A stretch of 64,000 nt of DNA, from assembly GCF_014201135.1 (NCBI RefSeq), contig NZ_JACHDR010000001.1, positions 930,001-994,000 on the forward strand, in the 5' to 3' direction. The notes beneath the pieces were generated by a model. It made no database searches and was not told the origin of the DNA. It worked only from the letters and a program-made list of their open reading frames with translations. Shown in pieces: positions 24,410-32,536 of the stretch. Origin of the DNA: Neomicrococcus aestuarii (GTDB lineage Bacteria; Actinomycetota; Actinomycetes; Actinomycetales; Micrococcaceae). Made by a program: the position numbers and the translations under genes. Each line of letters starts with the position of its first letter. Within the stretch, counting starts at the first letter, position 1.

Positions 24410-24440
24410 CCCACGTCGGTAGAGGTCCCAATCCGTCCGA

Positions 24441-25436
24441 TCAGCTTTCCGGCCAAATGACCTTTTCGCCCATCAGCTGGAGGAACGCAGCATATTCCTC
24501 GACGGTCAGCTCGCCGCGGGCGGCGGCACCCGCGACCGCGTCTCTCCTCGACCAATGGAACGGCGGCCCCTCCTCCCGCTGGATGGAATAGATTGTCATG
24601 TCGAGGCCCGCGAGGGTCTCTATGAGGCGCAGATTCTGAGAGGTTCTTGCTTGCGAAATCACAAGGCTGACTTTGTCCCACTCAAGGTCGTAGTCCTCCG
24701 GTGACAGCGGAACCGCAGCGAGCCCGTGCGAACGGTTGCGCGGTAGGTGGCTTCCAAGCATCACAGTCAATGGCGGTTCACCACCGGCCATGCGGTTCAA
24801 GCAGTATCGCTGGTCTGCGGCCTTCTCAGTTCGTTCTTCTAGGGCGTAGGGGTTGGTGCTGCGGGCAGCGAAAATCCGGGTCGTATCCAGAGCCCGCAGC
24901 TCGTCCACCGGGAAGATCGAGTCATATCTGGTTCCAAAGAGCACACTGTCAAACGGTTTTCGATGGGTCCAGTGCTTCTTGATCCGCGATCGGATGTCGT
25001 TGGACTGGCCTATGTAGAACTGACGGTACTCATCGAAGACCATGATGTATGCGCCCGCGACACCGTCCCAAGGCTTCAGCGACTGCACTGGCTTGAAGGT
25101 GCGGCCTTTGGTCAGGACATGGTCCAAGGCACCCTCAAAGTCGTCCTGGTCCAGGGACGAGAAGTACTTCATGGACAGGTCGAAGTTGGTCAGCGCCGCG
25201 TCGCGGTACGCCAGGAGGAACACATCCGAATGCTCGGTGTGCTCCTCATCGCGGTACATCCAGGCACTGTCGTTCCAGACCTCTTCGGGCCAGTCCTCGC
25301 GTCTGGGCCTCTCCTTCGGTTTCCGGTTCGGATACGCGTAAAGTTCCCTGGTCATCTTGTGACCAAAGCGGCTTGCACGCAGCTGCTCTCCGAAGTGTTC
25401 GATACCTGGATGGAGCAAAAGCTTGGGTTCCCTCAT
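24441..25436 (-). CDS. GIY-YIG nuclease-domain protein
   Basis: 331 residues from ATG 25436 (chosen because it is where coding-like sequence begins; no clear ribosome-binding site). The nuclease core is AYIMVFDEYRQFYIGQSNDI, with both GIY-YIG-like strands (A-Y-I, F-Y-I-G) and the conserved Arg in RSRIKKHW. The N-terminal 130 residues and the C-terminal 150 residues are unassigned. GIY-YIG enzymes cut DNA with one metal ion in homing, repair or defence roles. It lies between DUF3800 and a HEPN-like gene close to the right end of the island, a typical place for defence or mobility cargo. Confidence 0.7.
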   Translation of the reverse strand: MREPKLLLHPGIEHFGEQLRASRFGHKMTRELYAYPNRKPKERPRREDWPEEVWNDSAWMYRDEEHTEHSDVFLLAYRDAALTNFDLSMKYFSSLDQDDFEGALDHVLTKGRTFKPVQSLKPWDGVAGAYIMVFDEYRQFYIGQSNDIRSRIKKHWTHRKPFDSVLFGTRYDSIFPVDELRALDTTRIFAARSTNPYALEERTEKAADQRYCLNRMAGGEPPLTVMLGSHLPRNRSHGLAAVPLSPEDYDLEWDKVSLVISQARTSQNLRLIETLAGLDMTIYSIQREEGPPFHWSRRDAVAGAAARGELTVEEYAAFLQLMGEKVIWPES

Positions 25437-25671
25437 GGGATAGAACTTATCCGGAAGAGGTTTTTTCTCTCGTATTGGCGGCTGCCGGTGCGGCGAGATC
25501 CAGCACGAGCAGCATTGACCGGCATCACCTTGACTGTATGCTGATGCTTCCTGACGCCGGGCTGCTTTCTTCAGGCCGGACCGGGACCGTGCTGGGAAGC
25601 GGCCACGTGAGCATAGTTGAATCCAGCAACCCCGAGGCGGCCGCGCGTCATCCTCGCTTACAAACACACGC

Positions 25672-25698
25672 CGACCCCCGCCCACTGGGCGGGGGTCG
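25672..25698 (-). terminator. 12-bp hairpin after the HEPN-like gene
   Basis: CGACCCCCGCCC (25672-25683), loop ACT, and its complement at 25687-25698. It lies 75 bases beyond the stop of the HEPN-like gene and separates it from the GIY-YIG gene. Confidence 0.75.
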
Positions 25699-25772
25699 CT
25701 TGTTGCTCCGAAGTCAGGCTGGCGGTCCTGCTTTAGGCTTCAGCTGGTCGAATTTGATCGGGACGTCCGGGG

Positions 25773-26600
25773 TTACACCTTCGGCACTGGAATGATCAGC
25801 AGTCTCCGGTCTTTTTCGTTGACAGGGGTTCCCTGGCTCAGGTTGTGAAGCGGCGTGGTTGTGCGGTTTCCGTACTGAATTTTGTGGAGGATCACGGTCA
25901 GTTCCTCGATGCTTTTGCGAAGCAGATTCAGTACACGCCATGCTTCCAGTGGACTCAGTATTAGTGACGGTCCGAAAGTGAGCTCCCGCCCATACTCGTG
26001 GTGGGGCAAGTCCAGGTCGTCTTCGTCTTCCGTCGGGTCGCCACTGATGTCGAGGGTCTTAATCTTTGCCTCAAATTCAGCTTTGCCTTCTTCTGTGCGC
26101 AGCGAATCGCGAAGATGGGACATCTTGTTGCGGATCCACTGAATATCCTCGATCTCCCCTTGTTTGATGGGGAAACCCAGGTAGCGAACATAAAAGTCGT
26201 CGCACTGGTCCAACAGCCACGTCTTCTCAGTCGAAAGGTTGACCAGCCCGGAGCCGTGCCTGCGCAGCAAGTCATGGGCTGACTCTTCCAAGAAGACCTC
26301 GTACAGGGTAAAAGCATCCTTGATGACAGCCGCCGCAAGTTGATACCAGTACTGCTCCCAGAAGATCCCCACACGGTCCATGAATAGGCTGTAGCCTTCG
26401 TCCCCGTAGGCGTCTTCCGGGTTTACCATGCGATTGGCTTCGTCTTCTGAAGCTTCCTCCTCAGCTTTGAACCAGGCTTTCATACCCTTGGTCGTGCCAA
26501 GTAGAAAGCTCCTCAGTTCCAGTTCATCTGTATGCCATGTGGCATACCGCGGAGTCGTCTGGCTGTGGTCAAGTCCTGGGATTCGGTTCTGGATGTTCAT
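25773..26600 (-). CDS. Helical protein with HEPN-type R-x4-H motif, unknown function
   Basis: 275 residues, mainly helical and acidic. A core segment reads FWEQYWYQLAAAVIKDAFTL ... SAHDLLRRHG and then WIRNKMSHLRDSL. The RNKMSH element is the R-x4-H signature of HEPN ribonucleases, at a place (end of a long helix, residue about 165) where such motifs occur. Members of the RiboL-PSP-HEPN group have a similar layout. No membrane segment, and no partner nucleotidyltransferase next to it. It might be a stress or defence RNase. The assignment rests on one short motif, so it is a hypothesis. It is the gene closest to the right island junction. Confidence 0.5.
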   Translation of the reverse strand: MNIQNRIPGLDHSQTTPRYATWHTDELELRSFLLGTTKGMKAWFKAEEEASEDEANRMVNPEDAYGDEGYSLFMDRVGIFWEQYWYQLAAAVIKDAFTLYEVFLEESAHDLLRRHGSGLVNLSTEKTWLLDQCDDFYVRYLGFPIKQGEIEDIQWIRNKMSHLRDSLRTEEGKAEFEAKIKTLDISGDPTEDEDDLDLPHHEYGRELTFGPSLILSPLEAWRVLNLLRKSIEELTVILHKIQYGNRTTTPLHNLSQGTPVNEKDRRLLIIPVPKV

Positions 26601-26724
26601 GACCGGAGACTACATTGTGCCGCTGCCAGTCCGCCCATTACTTCGGCGAGTCCGGCATACACGTCCAGCGACGATCCCACGCCAGCAGGACGCTTGGTTC
26701 GTAACCGGTGTGGCCAGTACGAAC

Positions 26725-27657
26725 TCAGCCTCGTGGTGATCTTGTTCTAGGCTTCGGCTGACACTTGGGGCAGCGATAAGACGAACGGTTCATGAACGGC
26801 TCGCGAACGATGAGGGCACCACAGCGCTCACAGGGTTGGCCGCCCCTTCCGTATGAATGCAAAAAACGGTCGAAGTAGCCGGAAGCCCCGTTCACGTTGA
26901 CATACAGGGCATCAAAACTGGTGCCTCCTGCTTCGAGCGCCTCGCTCATGACGTCCTTGAGCGCCTGGGCTAGGGCGAAAACCTGCTTCTGTTTGAGATC
27001 CGCTGCAGGGCGCAGGTAATGAATCTTGGCTCGCCATAGCGCCTCGTCAGCGTAGATGTTTCCTACGCCGGAGACCACGCTCTGGTCCAAAAGAATGCGC
27101 TTGATGGCAGAGGGCCGGCCGGACAGCAGCGACGCCAGATAAGGTCCGTCGAACACGGGATCAAGGACATCCCGACCAATATGCGCTACCGCGTCAGGGA
27201 CCAACGCAAGGTCGCTGCCTAAGCCGCCCGCTGCGCCGTCGTCCGTGGGAACTAACGGAGAAATAAAGAGGCCCCCAAAAATGCGCTGATCAATGAAGCG
27301 CACCACGTTGGGTTGTTGCTCTAGCGGATCCATCGCTAAGGAGACCTTCAAGTGAGGCTCGCGGCGGTCCTTCGTGCTCTTCACGAGGAATTGACCGCTC
27401 ATCCCCAGGTGCGCCACAAGAGCCGCTTGCGGAGTCTGGTCGGGAAGCCCGGAAGGGAGTTCGAACCACAAGTATTTTCCGCGTCGGACCAAGTTGCCGA
27501 GGCGTACGCCGGAGACTTCGGACTCGAAAGCTTCCATTTCGCCCGGGTGCCGGCGGACCGAGCGACGATCATAAACGATGGCGCGGTGCACCGTGCGGCC
27601 CGAAGCGTGAGTAGCCAAACCTCGGCGTACTACTTCAACTTCGGGCAACTCCGGCAT
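26725..27657 (-). CDS. mutM: Formamidopyrimidine-DNA glycosylase (Fpg/MutM)
   Basis: 310 residues starting MPELPEVEVVRRGLA, with the catalytic N-terminal Pro and following Glu. The start is ATG 27657, not the upstream in-frame codon, because Pro2 must be exposed. The H2TH part (SGVGNIYADEALW) and the C-terminal zinc finger CERC ... CPKC are present. It excises oxidised purines (8-oxoG, FapyG) and cleaves the strand. It lies 5 bases from rnc. The tail after GYFDR (26725-26880) probably came with the island and replaces the original end now at 3035-3235, so the enzyme stays functional. Confidence 0.95.
   Translation of the reverse strand: MPELPEVEVVRRGLATHASGRTVHRAIVYDRRSVRRHPGEMEAFESEVSGVRLGNLVRRGKYLWFELPSGLPDQTPQAALVAHLGMSGQFLVKSTKDRREPHLKVSLAMDPLEQQPNVVRFIDQRIFGGLFISPLVPTDDGAAGGLGSDLALVPDAVAHIGRDVLDPVFDGPYLASLLSGRPSAIKRILLDQSVVSGVGNIYADEALWRAKIHYLRPAADLKQKQVFALAQALKDVMSEALEAGGTSFDALYVNVNGASGYFDRFLHSYGRGGQPCERCGALIVREPFMNRSSYRCPKCQPKPRTRSPRG
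26867..26881. repeat. Right attachment-like repeat inside mutM (attR)
   Basis: CGGTCGAAGTAGCCG, 14 of 15 identical to 3207-3221. It encodes YFDR of the intact mutM on the minus strand. To its left the sequence continues into the island, to its right into the ancestral mutM body. Confidence 0.7.
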
Positions 27658-27662
27658 AAGAC

Positions 27663-28349
27663 CTACAGTCCTTCGTCTTGAAGATCCGGCCACGATGCTG
27701 CTGCGGCCATTTGTTCTGCTTCTTTTTTAGACGGTCCGGTGCCAGAACGGTAAGTTTTTTCGCCAATTTTAAGCGTGGCTTCATATTGGCGGGCGTGATC
27801 GGGACCAGAACCAGTCACCAAATACTCCACGGCGCCCAGCTTGCGGCCTGCCGCGGCTTCTTGAATGGTGGTTTTCCAGTCCATTCCTAGACCGTGATCT
27901 TCCACCTCGGTCAGCAAAGGAAGCACCAGACGAAGCACCAGGTCCTGCGCAACACGCAGCCCGTTAGAGCGGTAGGTGGCGCCGATGAGCGCTTCCATAG
28001 TGTCCGCCAGAATGGAGGACTTGTTTTGCCCATCAGTGAGAATCTCACCCTGACCCAAAAGGATGTGCGGCCCCACTTGGTGTTCGCGAGCTAGGCGCGC
28101 GAGCGCACGAGTAGACACCACGGCGGAACGTCGCTTCGCGAGGTCCCCTTCCGGAAGATCCGGGTAATTCGCGTACAAGTAATCAGTGACGGTGAAACCC
28201 AGCACGGAGTCGCCGAGGAACTCGAGGCGCTCGTTGGTAGGGATACCGCCGTTCTCATATGCGAAGGAACGGTGTGTGAGTGCAAGACGAAGCGTCTCGG
28301 GATCAATAGTGACCCCGAGACGCTTCAAAAGCTCTTCAGTTTGAGGCAT
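27663..28349 (-). CDS. rnc: Ribonuclease III
   Basis: 228 residues. The catalytic signature NERLEFLGDSVLGF (Glu and Asp metal ligands) lies at about residue 38, and ADTMEALIGATY with the second acidic set at about 115. The C-terminal double-stranded-RNA-binding domain (DWKTTIQEAAAGRKLGAVEY ... GPSKKEAEQMAAAASW) is complete. It processes rRNA precursors and structured mRNAs. It is packed between rpmF (8 bases) and mutM (5 bases), the usual actinobacterial arrangement. Confidence 0.96.
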   Translation of the reverse strand: MPQTEELLKRLGVTIDPETLRLALTHRSFAYENGGIPTNERLEFLGDSVLGFTVTDYLYANYPDLPEGDLAKRRSAVVSTRALARLAREHQVGPHILLGQGEILTDGQNKSSILADTMEALIGATYRSNGLRVAQDLVLRLVLPLLTEVEDHGLGMDWKTTIQEAAAGRKLGAVEYLVTGSGPDHARQYEATLKIGEKTYRSGTGPSKKEAEQMAAAASWPDLQDEGL

Positions 28350-28357
28350 AGGACGAC

Positions 28358-28561
28358 TTAGGCGTCTGCTACCTTGCGACCCTTGTATTCAAGGAACAAT
28401 GCGGTACCTGCAGAGTCGGTAACAACCTTTGCCTGGTGCGGAAGGCTGTAAACAACCTTGCCGTTTTCAATGGTCTTCACCAAGGTAGGCACGGTAGCCT
28501 TCCACTGGGCACGGCGTGCGCGGGTATTGGCGCGAGACATCTTCCGCTTTGGAACAGCCAC
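28358..28561 (-). CDS. rpmF: 50S ribosomal protein L32
   Basis: 67 residues beginning [20 protein letters not shown], the universal L32 N-terminus. It lacks the four Cys of zinc-binding L32 forms, so this is the Cys-minus type. It follows the DUF177 gene by 2 bases, a conserved pair in bacteria, and precedes rnc by 8 bases. Confidence 0.97.
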   Translation of the reverse strand: MAVPKRKMSRANTRARRAQWKATVPTLVKTIENGKVVYSLPHQAKVVTDSAGTALFLEYKGRKVADA

Positions 28562-28563
28562 GG

Positions 28564-29193
28564 CTAACTCTTTTCTCTCTCGTCGTTTAGGGGTACAGCC
28601 GCATCCTCGGTGTGATCACCAGAATCCGGCGTGCTGACTAGGCCTGCGAGAGCCTGCCAGCGAGGGTCAACTACTTCGTGATGGTGTCCGGGCTCGTCGT
28701 CAAGACGAATGCCACACTCAGAACACAATCCAGCGCAATCTTCCCGACAGACCGGTTGGAACGGGAGTGCCGTGACAACGGCGTCCCGAATAATCGGTTC
28801 CAGGTCGATAAAGTCATCGACTACCTCAAAGATCTCTTCCTCGTCCGCACCCTCAATTTCGGATGCGTCCTTGTAGAACAGTTCTTGAAGGTCAACTTCG
28901 AGGTCGTCCGCGATGGGGTTCAGGCATCGGCCGCATTCGCCAGTAAGTTCTGCAAATACGGTACCGGATACCAAGATTCCTTCGTGCACAGCCTCCAGGC
29001 GCAGGTCCAAATCGAGATCTGAATTCTCCTGTACGCCGATCATCACCGTTCCCAGCTCAGCTGGGGCGGCGACGCGCTCCTTGAGCTCTCTCATGGTTCC
29101 CGGGTTCAGAAGCAAATCCCTCACCTGAAAAACTAGAGGGGACTTCCGGTCCACCATGCCACGAGACACAGCGCCCGAATTCTTGCCACTCAT
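28564..29193 (-). CDS. YceD/DUF177 family protein
   Basis: 209 residues. DUF177 hallmarks: [20 protein letters not shown] (first CxxC) and [13 protein letters not shown] (Cys cluster) followed by [10 protein letters not shown] near the end. The family is coupled to rpmF in most bacteria and is linked to 23S rRNA maturation and plastid rRNA accumulation in studied members. It begins the rpmF-rnc-mutM operon. A later ATG (Met13) is an alternative start; the spacing does not decide it. Confidence 0.93.
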   Translation of the reverse strand: MSGKNSGAVSRGMVDRKSPLVFQVRDLLLNPGTMRELKERVAAPAELGTVMIGVQENSDLDLDLRLEAVHEGILVSGTVFAELTGECGRCLNPIADDLEVDLQELFYKDASEIEGADEEEIFEVVDDFIDLEPIIRDAVVTALPFQPVCREDCAGLCSECGIRLDDEPGHHHEVVDPRWQALAGLVSTPDSGDHTEDAAVPLNDEREKS

Positions 29194-29310
29194 GAGACCA
29201 CCTAATAGAACGTTGACCGACTAACTATCTTAGCTGGTGATCACGCCTCGCCCCAAATGCGCGCTGTCGGCGCGTTGCGGCATTGATCACACTTGCTACT
29301 CAAAGTGCCG

Positions 29311-29784
29311 TTATCGGCGAGCTTCGAGCCTCTTCAAAACGGCTGATGGCACAAAATCTGAGATATCCCCGCCAAGTTGGTGCACTTCTTTGATCAGGGA
29401 CGAGGACACGTGGGCATAAGACTGATCGCCTTGCAAGAATACCGTTTCGACGCCTGTCAGGTGGCGGTTCATGGTGGCCATCGGGACTTCGTACTGATAA
29501 TCCGTAAGCGAGCGCAGTCCCTTGACGATGGACTCGGCACCGCGCTCCCGGCAGAATTCGGCGAGCAGTCCTTGGCCCATTGGCTCCACGCTGACTCCGC
29601 GCAGTCCGCCCACGCATTCGGCGATGATGTCCACGCGCTCGTCTTCAGTGAAGAGATGCTTTTTGGAGTAGTTCGTTGATACCGCCACAATCACCTCGTC
29701 AAAGAGGTTGGCTGCTCGGGCGATGATTTCAATATGGCCTTTGTGGACAGGGTCGAAAGATCCGGGGCATACGGCGCGTCGCAT
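29311..29784 (-). CDS. coaD: Phosphopantetheine adenylyltransferase
   Basis: 157 residues. MRRAVCPGSFDPVHKGHIEI has the nucleotidyl-transferase HxGH motif (HKGH), and QSYAHVSSSLIKEV holds the C-terminal SSxxI nucleotide motif. The enzyme joins ATP to 4'-phosphopantetheine in coenzyme A synthesis. It is divergent from the aminotransferase gene, 48 bases apart from its start, so both promoters overlap. Length is normal for the family. Confidence 0.96.
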   Translation of the reverse strand: MRRAVCPGSFDPVHKGHIEIIARAANLFDEVIVAVSTNYSKKHLFTEDERVDIIAECVGGLRGVSVEPMGQGLLAEFCRERGAESIVKGLRSLTDYQYEVPMATMNRHLTGVETVFLQGDQSYAHVSSSLIKEVHQLGGDISDFVPSAVLKRLEARR

Positions 29785-29832
29785 ACTGTGACCCTACCGC
29801 ACAGCCTTTCCCCGGACACTACACTGGGCACC

Positions 29833-31116
29833 ATGTCTCCCACGCTTTCTTCCTCCCTGAGCTCTCCGTGGTTCCGTACCTCCGCTGCCGCCAACTTGGT
29901 GGATTCTGAGGGTGGCTTGCGGCCTACGATTTTTGAGGAGATGACGGGGCTTGCGCAGCGCTTCGACGCCATCAACTTGGGCCAGGGTTTCCCGGATACG
30001 GATGGGCCCGCGGAGCTGGCGGAAATAGCGGCAGCGCTGATTAGTAATGACGACGCCGCAGCTCGTCGCAATCAGTACGCCCCCGGCTCCGGGATTCTTC
30101 CGTTGCGCGAGGCTATCGCGCGCCACCAGCACCGTCACTACGGTCTCGAACTGAATCCAGAGACCGAGATTCTGGTGTCCACGGGAGCTACCGAAGCACT
30201 GGCGGCGTCCTTGATGGCGTTCCTCTCCCCCGGCGACGAGGTGGTGACTTTCGAGCCGTTCTATGATTCCTACGCGGCGGTCACGGCGCTCACCAACGCG
30301 ACTCTAGTGCCGGTGCCGTTGACGCTCTCTGACGCGGGCGCCCGCCCGGATCTCGAACGATTCGCTCAGGCCGTCACTGAGAAGACGCGCGTCATTCTCT
30401 TGAACTCCCCGCACAATCCGTGCGGCGTGGTCTTCACCCAGGATGAGCTCCGCGTCATCGCTGATGCAGCCGCCGCGCATGATTGCATCATCATTTCCGA
30501 TGAGGTCTACGAACACCTCACCTTCGGTTCGCCACACATCCCCATCGCCACCTTGGAGGGTGCTTTCGAGCGCACCGTCACCATCTCCTCTGCCGGCAAG
30601 GCGTTCTCGATGACCGGCTGGAAAGTGGGTTGGGCTTCAGGTCCGGCTCCCCTGATTGCAGCGGTGAAGTCCGTGAAGCAGTTCTTGAGCTACAGCTCTG
30701 GACCTGCTTTTCAGCCGGCCGTTGCGCACGGATTGGATCACGGCGAAAAGTGGTTCGAGTCCCTGCGGACGGATCTGCGGGAGGGCCGGGACATTTTGGT
30801 GAACGGCCTGCGGGAGGCGGGACTTCGCGTCATTGAGCCAGAAGGAACCTACTTTGTCATCGCCGATGTCTCTTCCCTGGGCGTTACGAGCGCCGCCGAT
30901 TTGGCACGGCTTCTCCCCGAGCACGCAGGCGTCGCAGGCATTCCGGTGGAAGTTTTCGCGATCCCCGAGCATCAATCTGAGTTCTCTTCGTGGATTCGTT
31001 TTGCGTTCTGCAAACGTCCAGAAGTCCTGCACGACGCCGTAGCTCGCCTCAAGGACGGATTGCCCCGTACCGCTGCAGTGCTGAAAGCGGCAGCCGCCGC
31101 CGGTGATAACGCATGA
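29833..31116 (+). CDS. PLP-dependent class I aminotransferase
   Basis: 427 residues from ATG 29833. The PLP lysine lies in SSAGKAFSMTGWKVGW; other fold-type I signatures are LGQGFPDTDGP, NQYAPGSGILPLREAIARH, NSPHNPCGVVF and the C-terminal Arg region SSWIRFAFCK. It belongs to the group that includes methionine/kynurenine aminotransferases and putative succinyl-diaminopimelate aminotransferases (DapC). The substrate cannot be chosen from sequence. It overlaps the following spermidine-synthase-like gene by ATGA, so the two are co-translated. Confidence 0.92.
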   Translation: MSPTLSSSLSSPWFRTSAAANLVDSEGGLRPTIFEEMTGLAQRFDAINLGQGFPDTDGPAELAEIAAALISNDDAAARRNQYAPGSGILPLREAIARHQHRHYGLELNPETEILVSTGATEALAASLMAFLSPGDEVVTFEPFYDSYAAVTALTNATLVPVPLTLSDAGARPDLERFAQAVTEKTRVILLNSPHNPCGVVFTQDELRVIADAAAAHDCIIISDEVYEHLTFGSPHIPIATLEGAFERTVTISSAGKAFSMTGWKVGWASGPAPLIAAVKSVKQFLSYSSGPAFQPAVAHGLDHGEKWFESLRTDLREGRDILVNGLREAGLRVIEPEGTYFVIADVSSLGVTSAADLARLLPEHAGVAGIPVEVFAIPEHQSEFSSWIRFAFCKRPEVLHDAVARLKDGLPRTAAVLKAAAAAGDNA

Positions 31117-31895
31117 GCCAGTCTGCACACCCGGGCGTACACCGGTGGTTGTCACACGGCGGTTTACATGCGGAGATCTACGATGATCCGTTCCGTCCCG
31201 GCGCAAAGATCCTGTCCATGGGTGGTTACGAGCAATCCCACATCAATCTCGCCGATCCTACGCAGATCGCATACGAGTACTTGGCGCGCGTGGCGAACTT
31301 ATTGGATGAATTCCGTCCAGGGCAGCCGCTGTCGGTAGCTCACATTGGGGCTGGCGCCTTGACGTTAGCCCGCTATGTCGGCGTGAAGCGACCGGGATCC
31401 GTTCAGGTGGCCGTGGAGATCGAACGCGAGCTCATGGACTTCGTTTTTGAGGAGCTTCCGCTTCCGGCCGCGGCGCCGGTTCGCGTAGTGATCAATGATG
31501 CCGCCGATGCGCTAGCTCAGGATCTCGCCGACGAGGTCTTCGACGTCGTCTTCGTAGACATCTTCACAGGATGGGACTCGCCGGCACATTTGGCTACGGC
31601 GGAGTTCTACAAGCAAGTCAAGGATCACCTTGCCCCCGACGGGATTCTGCTGCTCAACGTGGGCGATGACCCGCCGTTGACGTTCGCCGCCACCCAAGTG
31701 AAGTACTTGGATGAGCTGTTTGAGCACGTGTATCTTTCGACGTCTCAAGACATGCTGACCAAACGTTATCCAGGAAACATGATTCTCATGGCCACGGATA
31801 AGTCATGGTCGTCAGACTCGTTGCAGAGTGCCCGACAGCGGGGTCCGCATCCGGGCGTATTGCTATCGGGCGCCGAGTTGGATTTTCTCAGCTAA
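31113..31895 (+). CDS. Spermidine-synthase-like methyltransferase-fold protein
   Basis: 260 residues with a Rossmann core of polyamine-synthase type: VAHIGAGALTLARYVGVKRP (nucleotide loop), AVEIERELMDFVFEEL, FDVVFVDIFTGWDSPAHLAT (the Asp of the aminopropyl site region) and GILLLNVGDD. Actinobacteria carry such a stand-alone protein beside aminotransferases. Whether it makes spermidine is unproven, since the decarboxylated-SAM loop is not fully recognisable. Starts inside the stop of the aminotransferase gene. Intact. Confidence 0.82.
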   Translation: MSQSAHPGVHRWLSHGGLHAEIYDDPFRPGAKILSMGGYEQSHINLADPTQIAYEYLARVANLLDEFRPGQPLSVAHIGAGALTLARYVGVKRPGSVQVAVEIERELMDFVFEELPLPAAAPVRVVINDAADALAQDLADEVFDVVFVDIFTGWDSPAHLATAEFYKQVKDHLAPDGILLLNVGDDPPLTFAATQVKYLDELFEHVYLSTSQDMLTKRYPGNMILMATDKSWSSDSLQSARQRGPHPGVLLSGAELDFLS

Positions 31896-31946
31896 CTCTG
31901 CAGCAGTGTTCGTGTCTGCGTTTTCGTGTCCTGAGGGGTGCGCGCG

Positions 31947-32525
31947 TTAGCGAGCTGCGTCGTCGTAACCTGCGAACCAGACCCGAGCCTCGCCGTATTT
32001 CTTTTCCGTCAGCAATTCCATCCCTGCCGCCCATTGCGGTTCCGGGGAACGCCGCGAGCGTTCCACCACAATGGTTGCTTCAGGCTCCAAGCGCGGTGCA
32101 AGGCGTTCGAGGATCTCCCCCAGTTCGTCCTCGGTCATGAGGTACGGCGGGTCAAGGAAAACCAGAGTGAAGCTGGATCCGATGGTGGTGGACTCGAGGA
32201 CGGTTTTCGCGTTGGCGCGGTGCACGGAGACCACGTCCTTGCCGATCGCTTGATTCGCGGTTTTTGCGTTCGCGCGGCAGACCTTCACGGCGGCTTCGGC
32301 TTGATCCACCAACACCACCGATCGCGCTCCCCGGCTGGCGGCTTCAATTCCTAAACCGCCGGAACCCGCAAAAAGGTCAAGGACGCGCGCTTCAGCGAGC
32401 ACGTCCCACGCTTCAAGTCGTGAGAACAGCGCCTCTTTGACGCGGTCGGTCGTAGGCCGAGTGGCCGTTCCGGGGACGGAAGCGAGCGACAGTCCGCCAG
32501 CTACTCCGGCAATTATGCGTCCCAT
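31947..32525 (-). CDS. rsmD: 16S rRNA (guanine(966)-N(2))-methyltransferase
   Basis: 192 residues: IIAGVAGGLSLASVPGTATR start, RPTTDRVKEALFSRL, the SAM loop VLDLFAGSGGLGIEAASRGA, and the catalytic motif FLDPPY. This is the RsmD pattern. It methylates G966 of 16S rRNA on the 30S subunit. It lies 11 bases downstream of recG on the same strand, a widespread pairing. Length normal. Confidence 0.94.
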   Translation of the reverse strand: MGRIIAGVAGGLSLASVPGTATRPTTDRVKEALFSRLEAWDVLAEARVLDLFAGSGGLGIEAASRGARSVVLVDQAEAAVKVCRANAKTANQAIGKDVVSVHRANAKTVLESTTIGSSFTLVFLDPPYLMTEDELGEILERLAPRLEPEATIVVERSRRSPEPQWAAGMELLTEKKYGEARVWFAGYDDAAR

Positions 32526-32536
32526 GGTGGCCTCCT

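Larger units (their letters stand above)
3222..26866. mobile_element. Genomic island inserted in the 3' end of mutM (metal resistance, decayed)
   Basis: The stretch is bounded by the mutM-derived near-repeat (3207-3221 and 26867-26881). A displaced mutM tail lies on one side and a mutM with a different tail on the other. Cargo is accessory only: copper, mercury and other heavy-metal resistance, transposase debris, DUF3800, GIY-YIG and HEPN-like proteins. No complete integrase was found. Two excisionase-like fragments (18926-19049, 21885-21995) may be remains of the mobility module. At least seven genes inside carry frameshifts, truncations or stops; the flanking core genes do not. The mobility mechanism is inferred. 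Confidence 0.7.
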
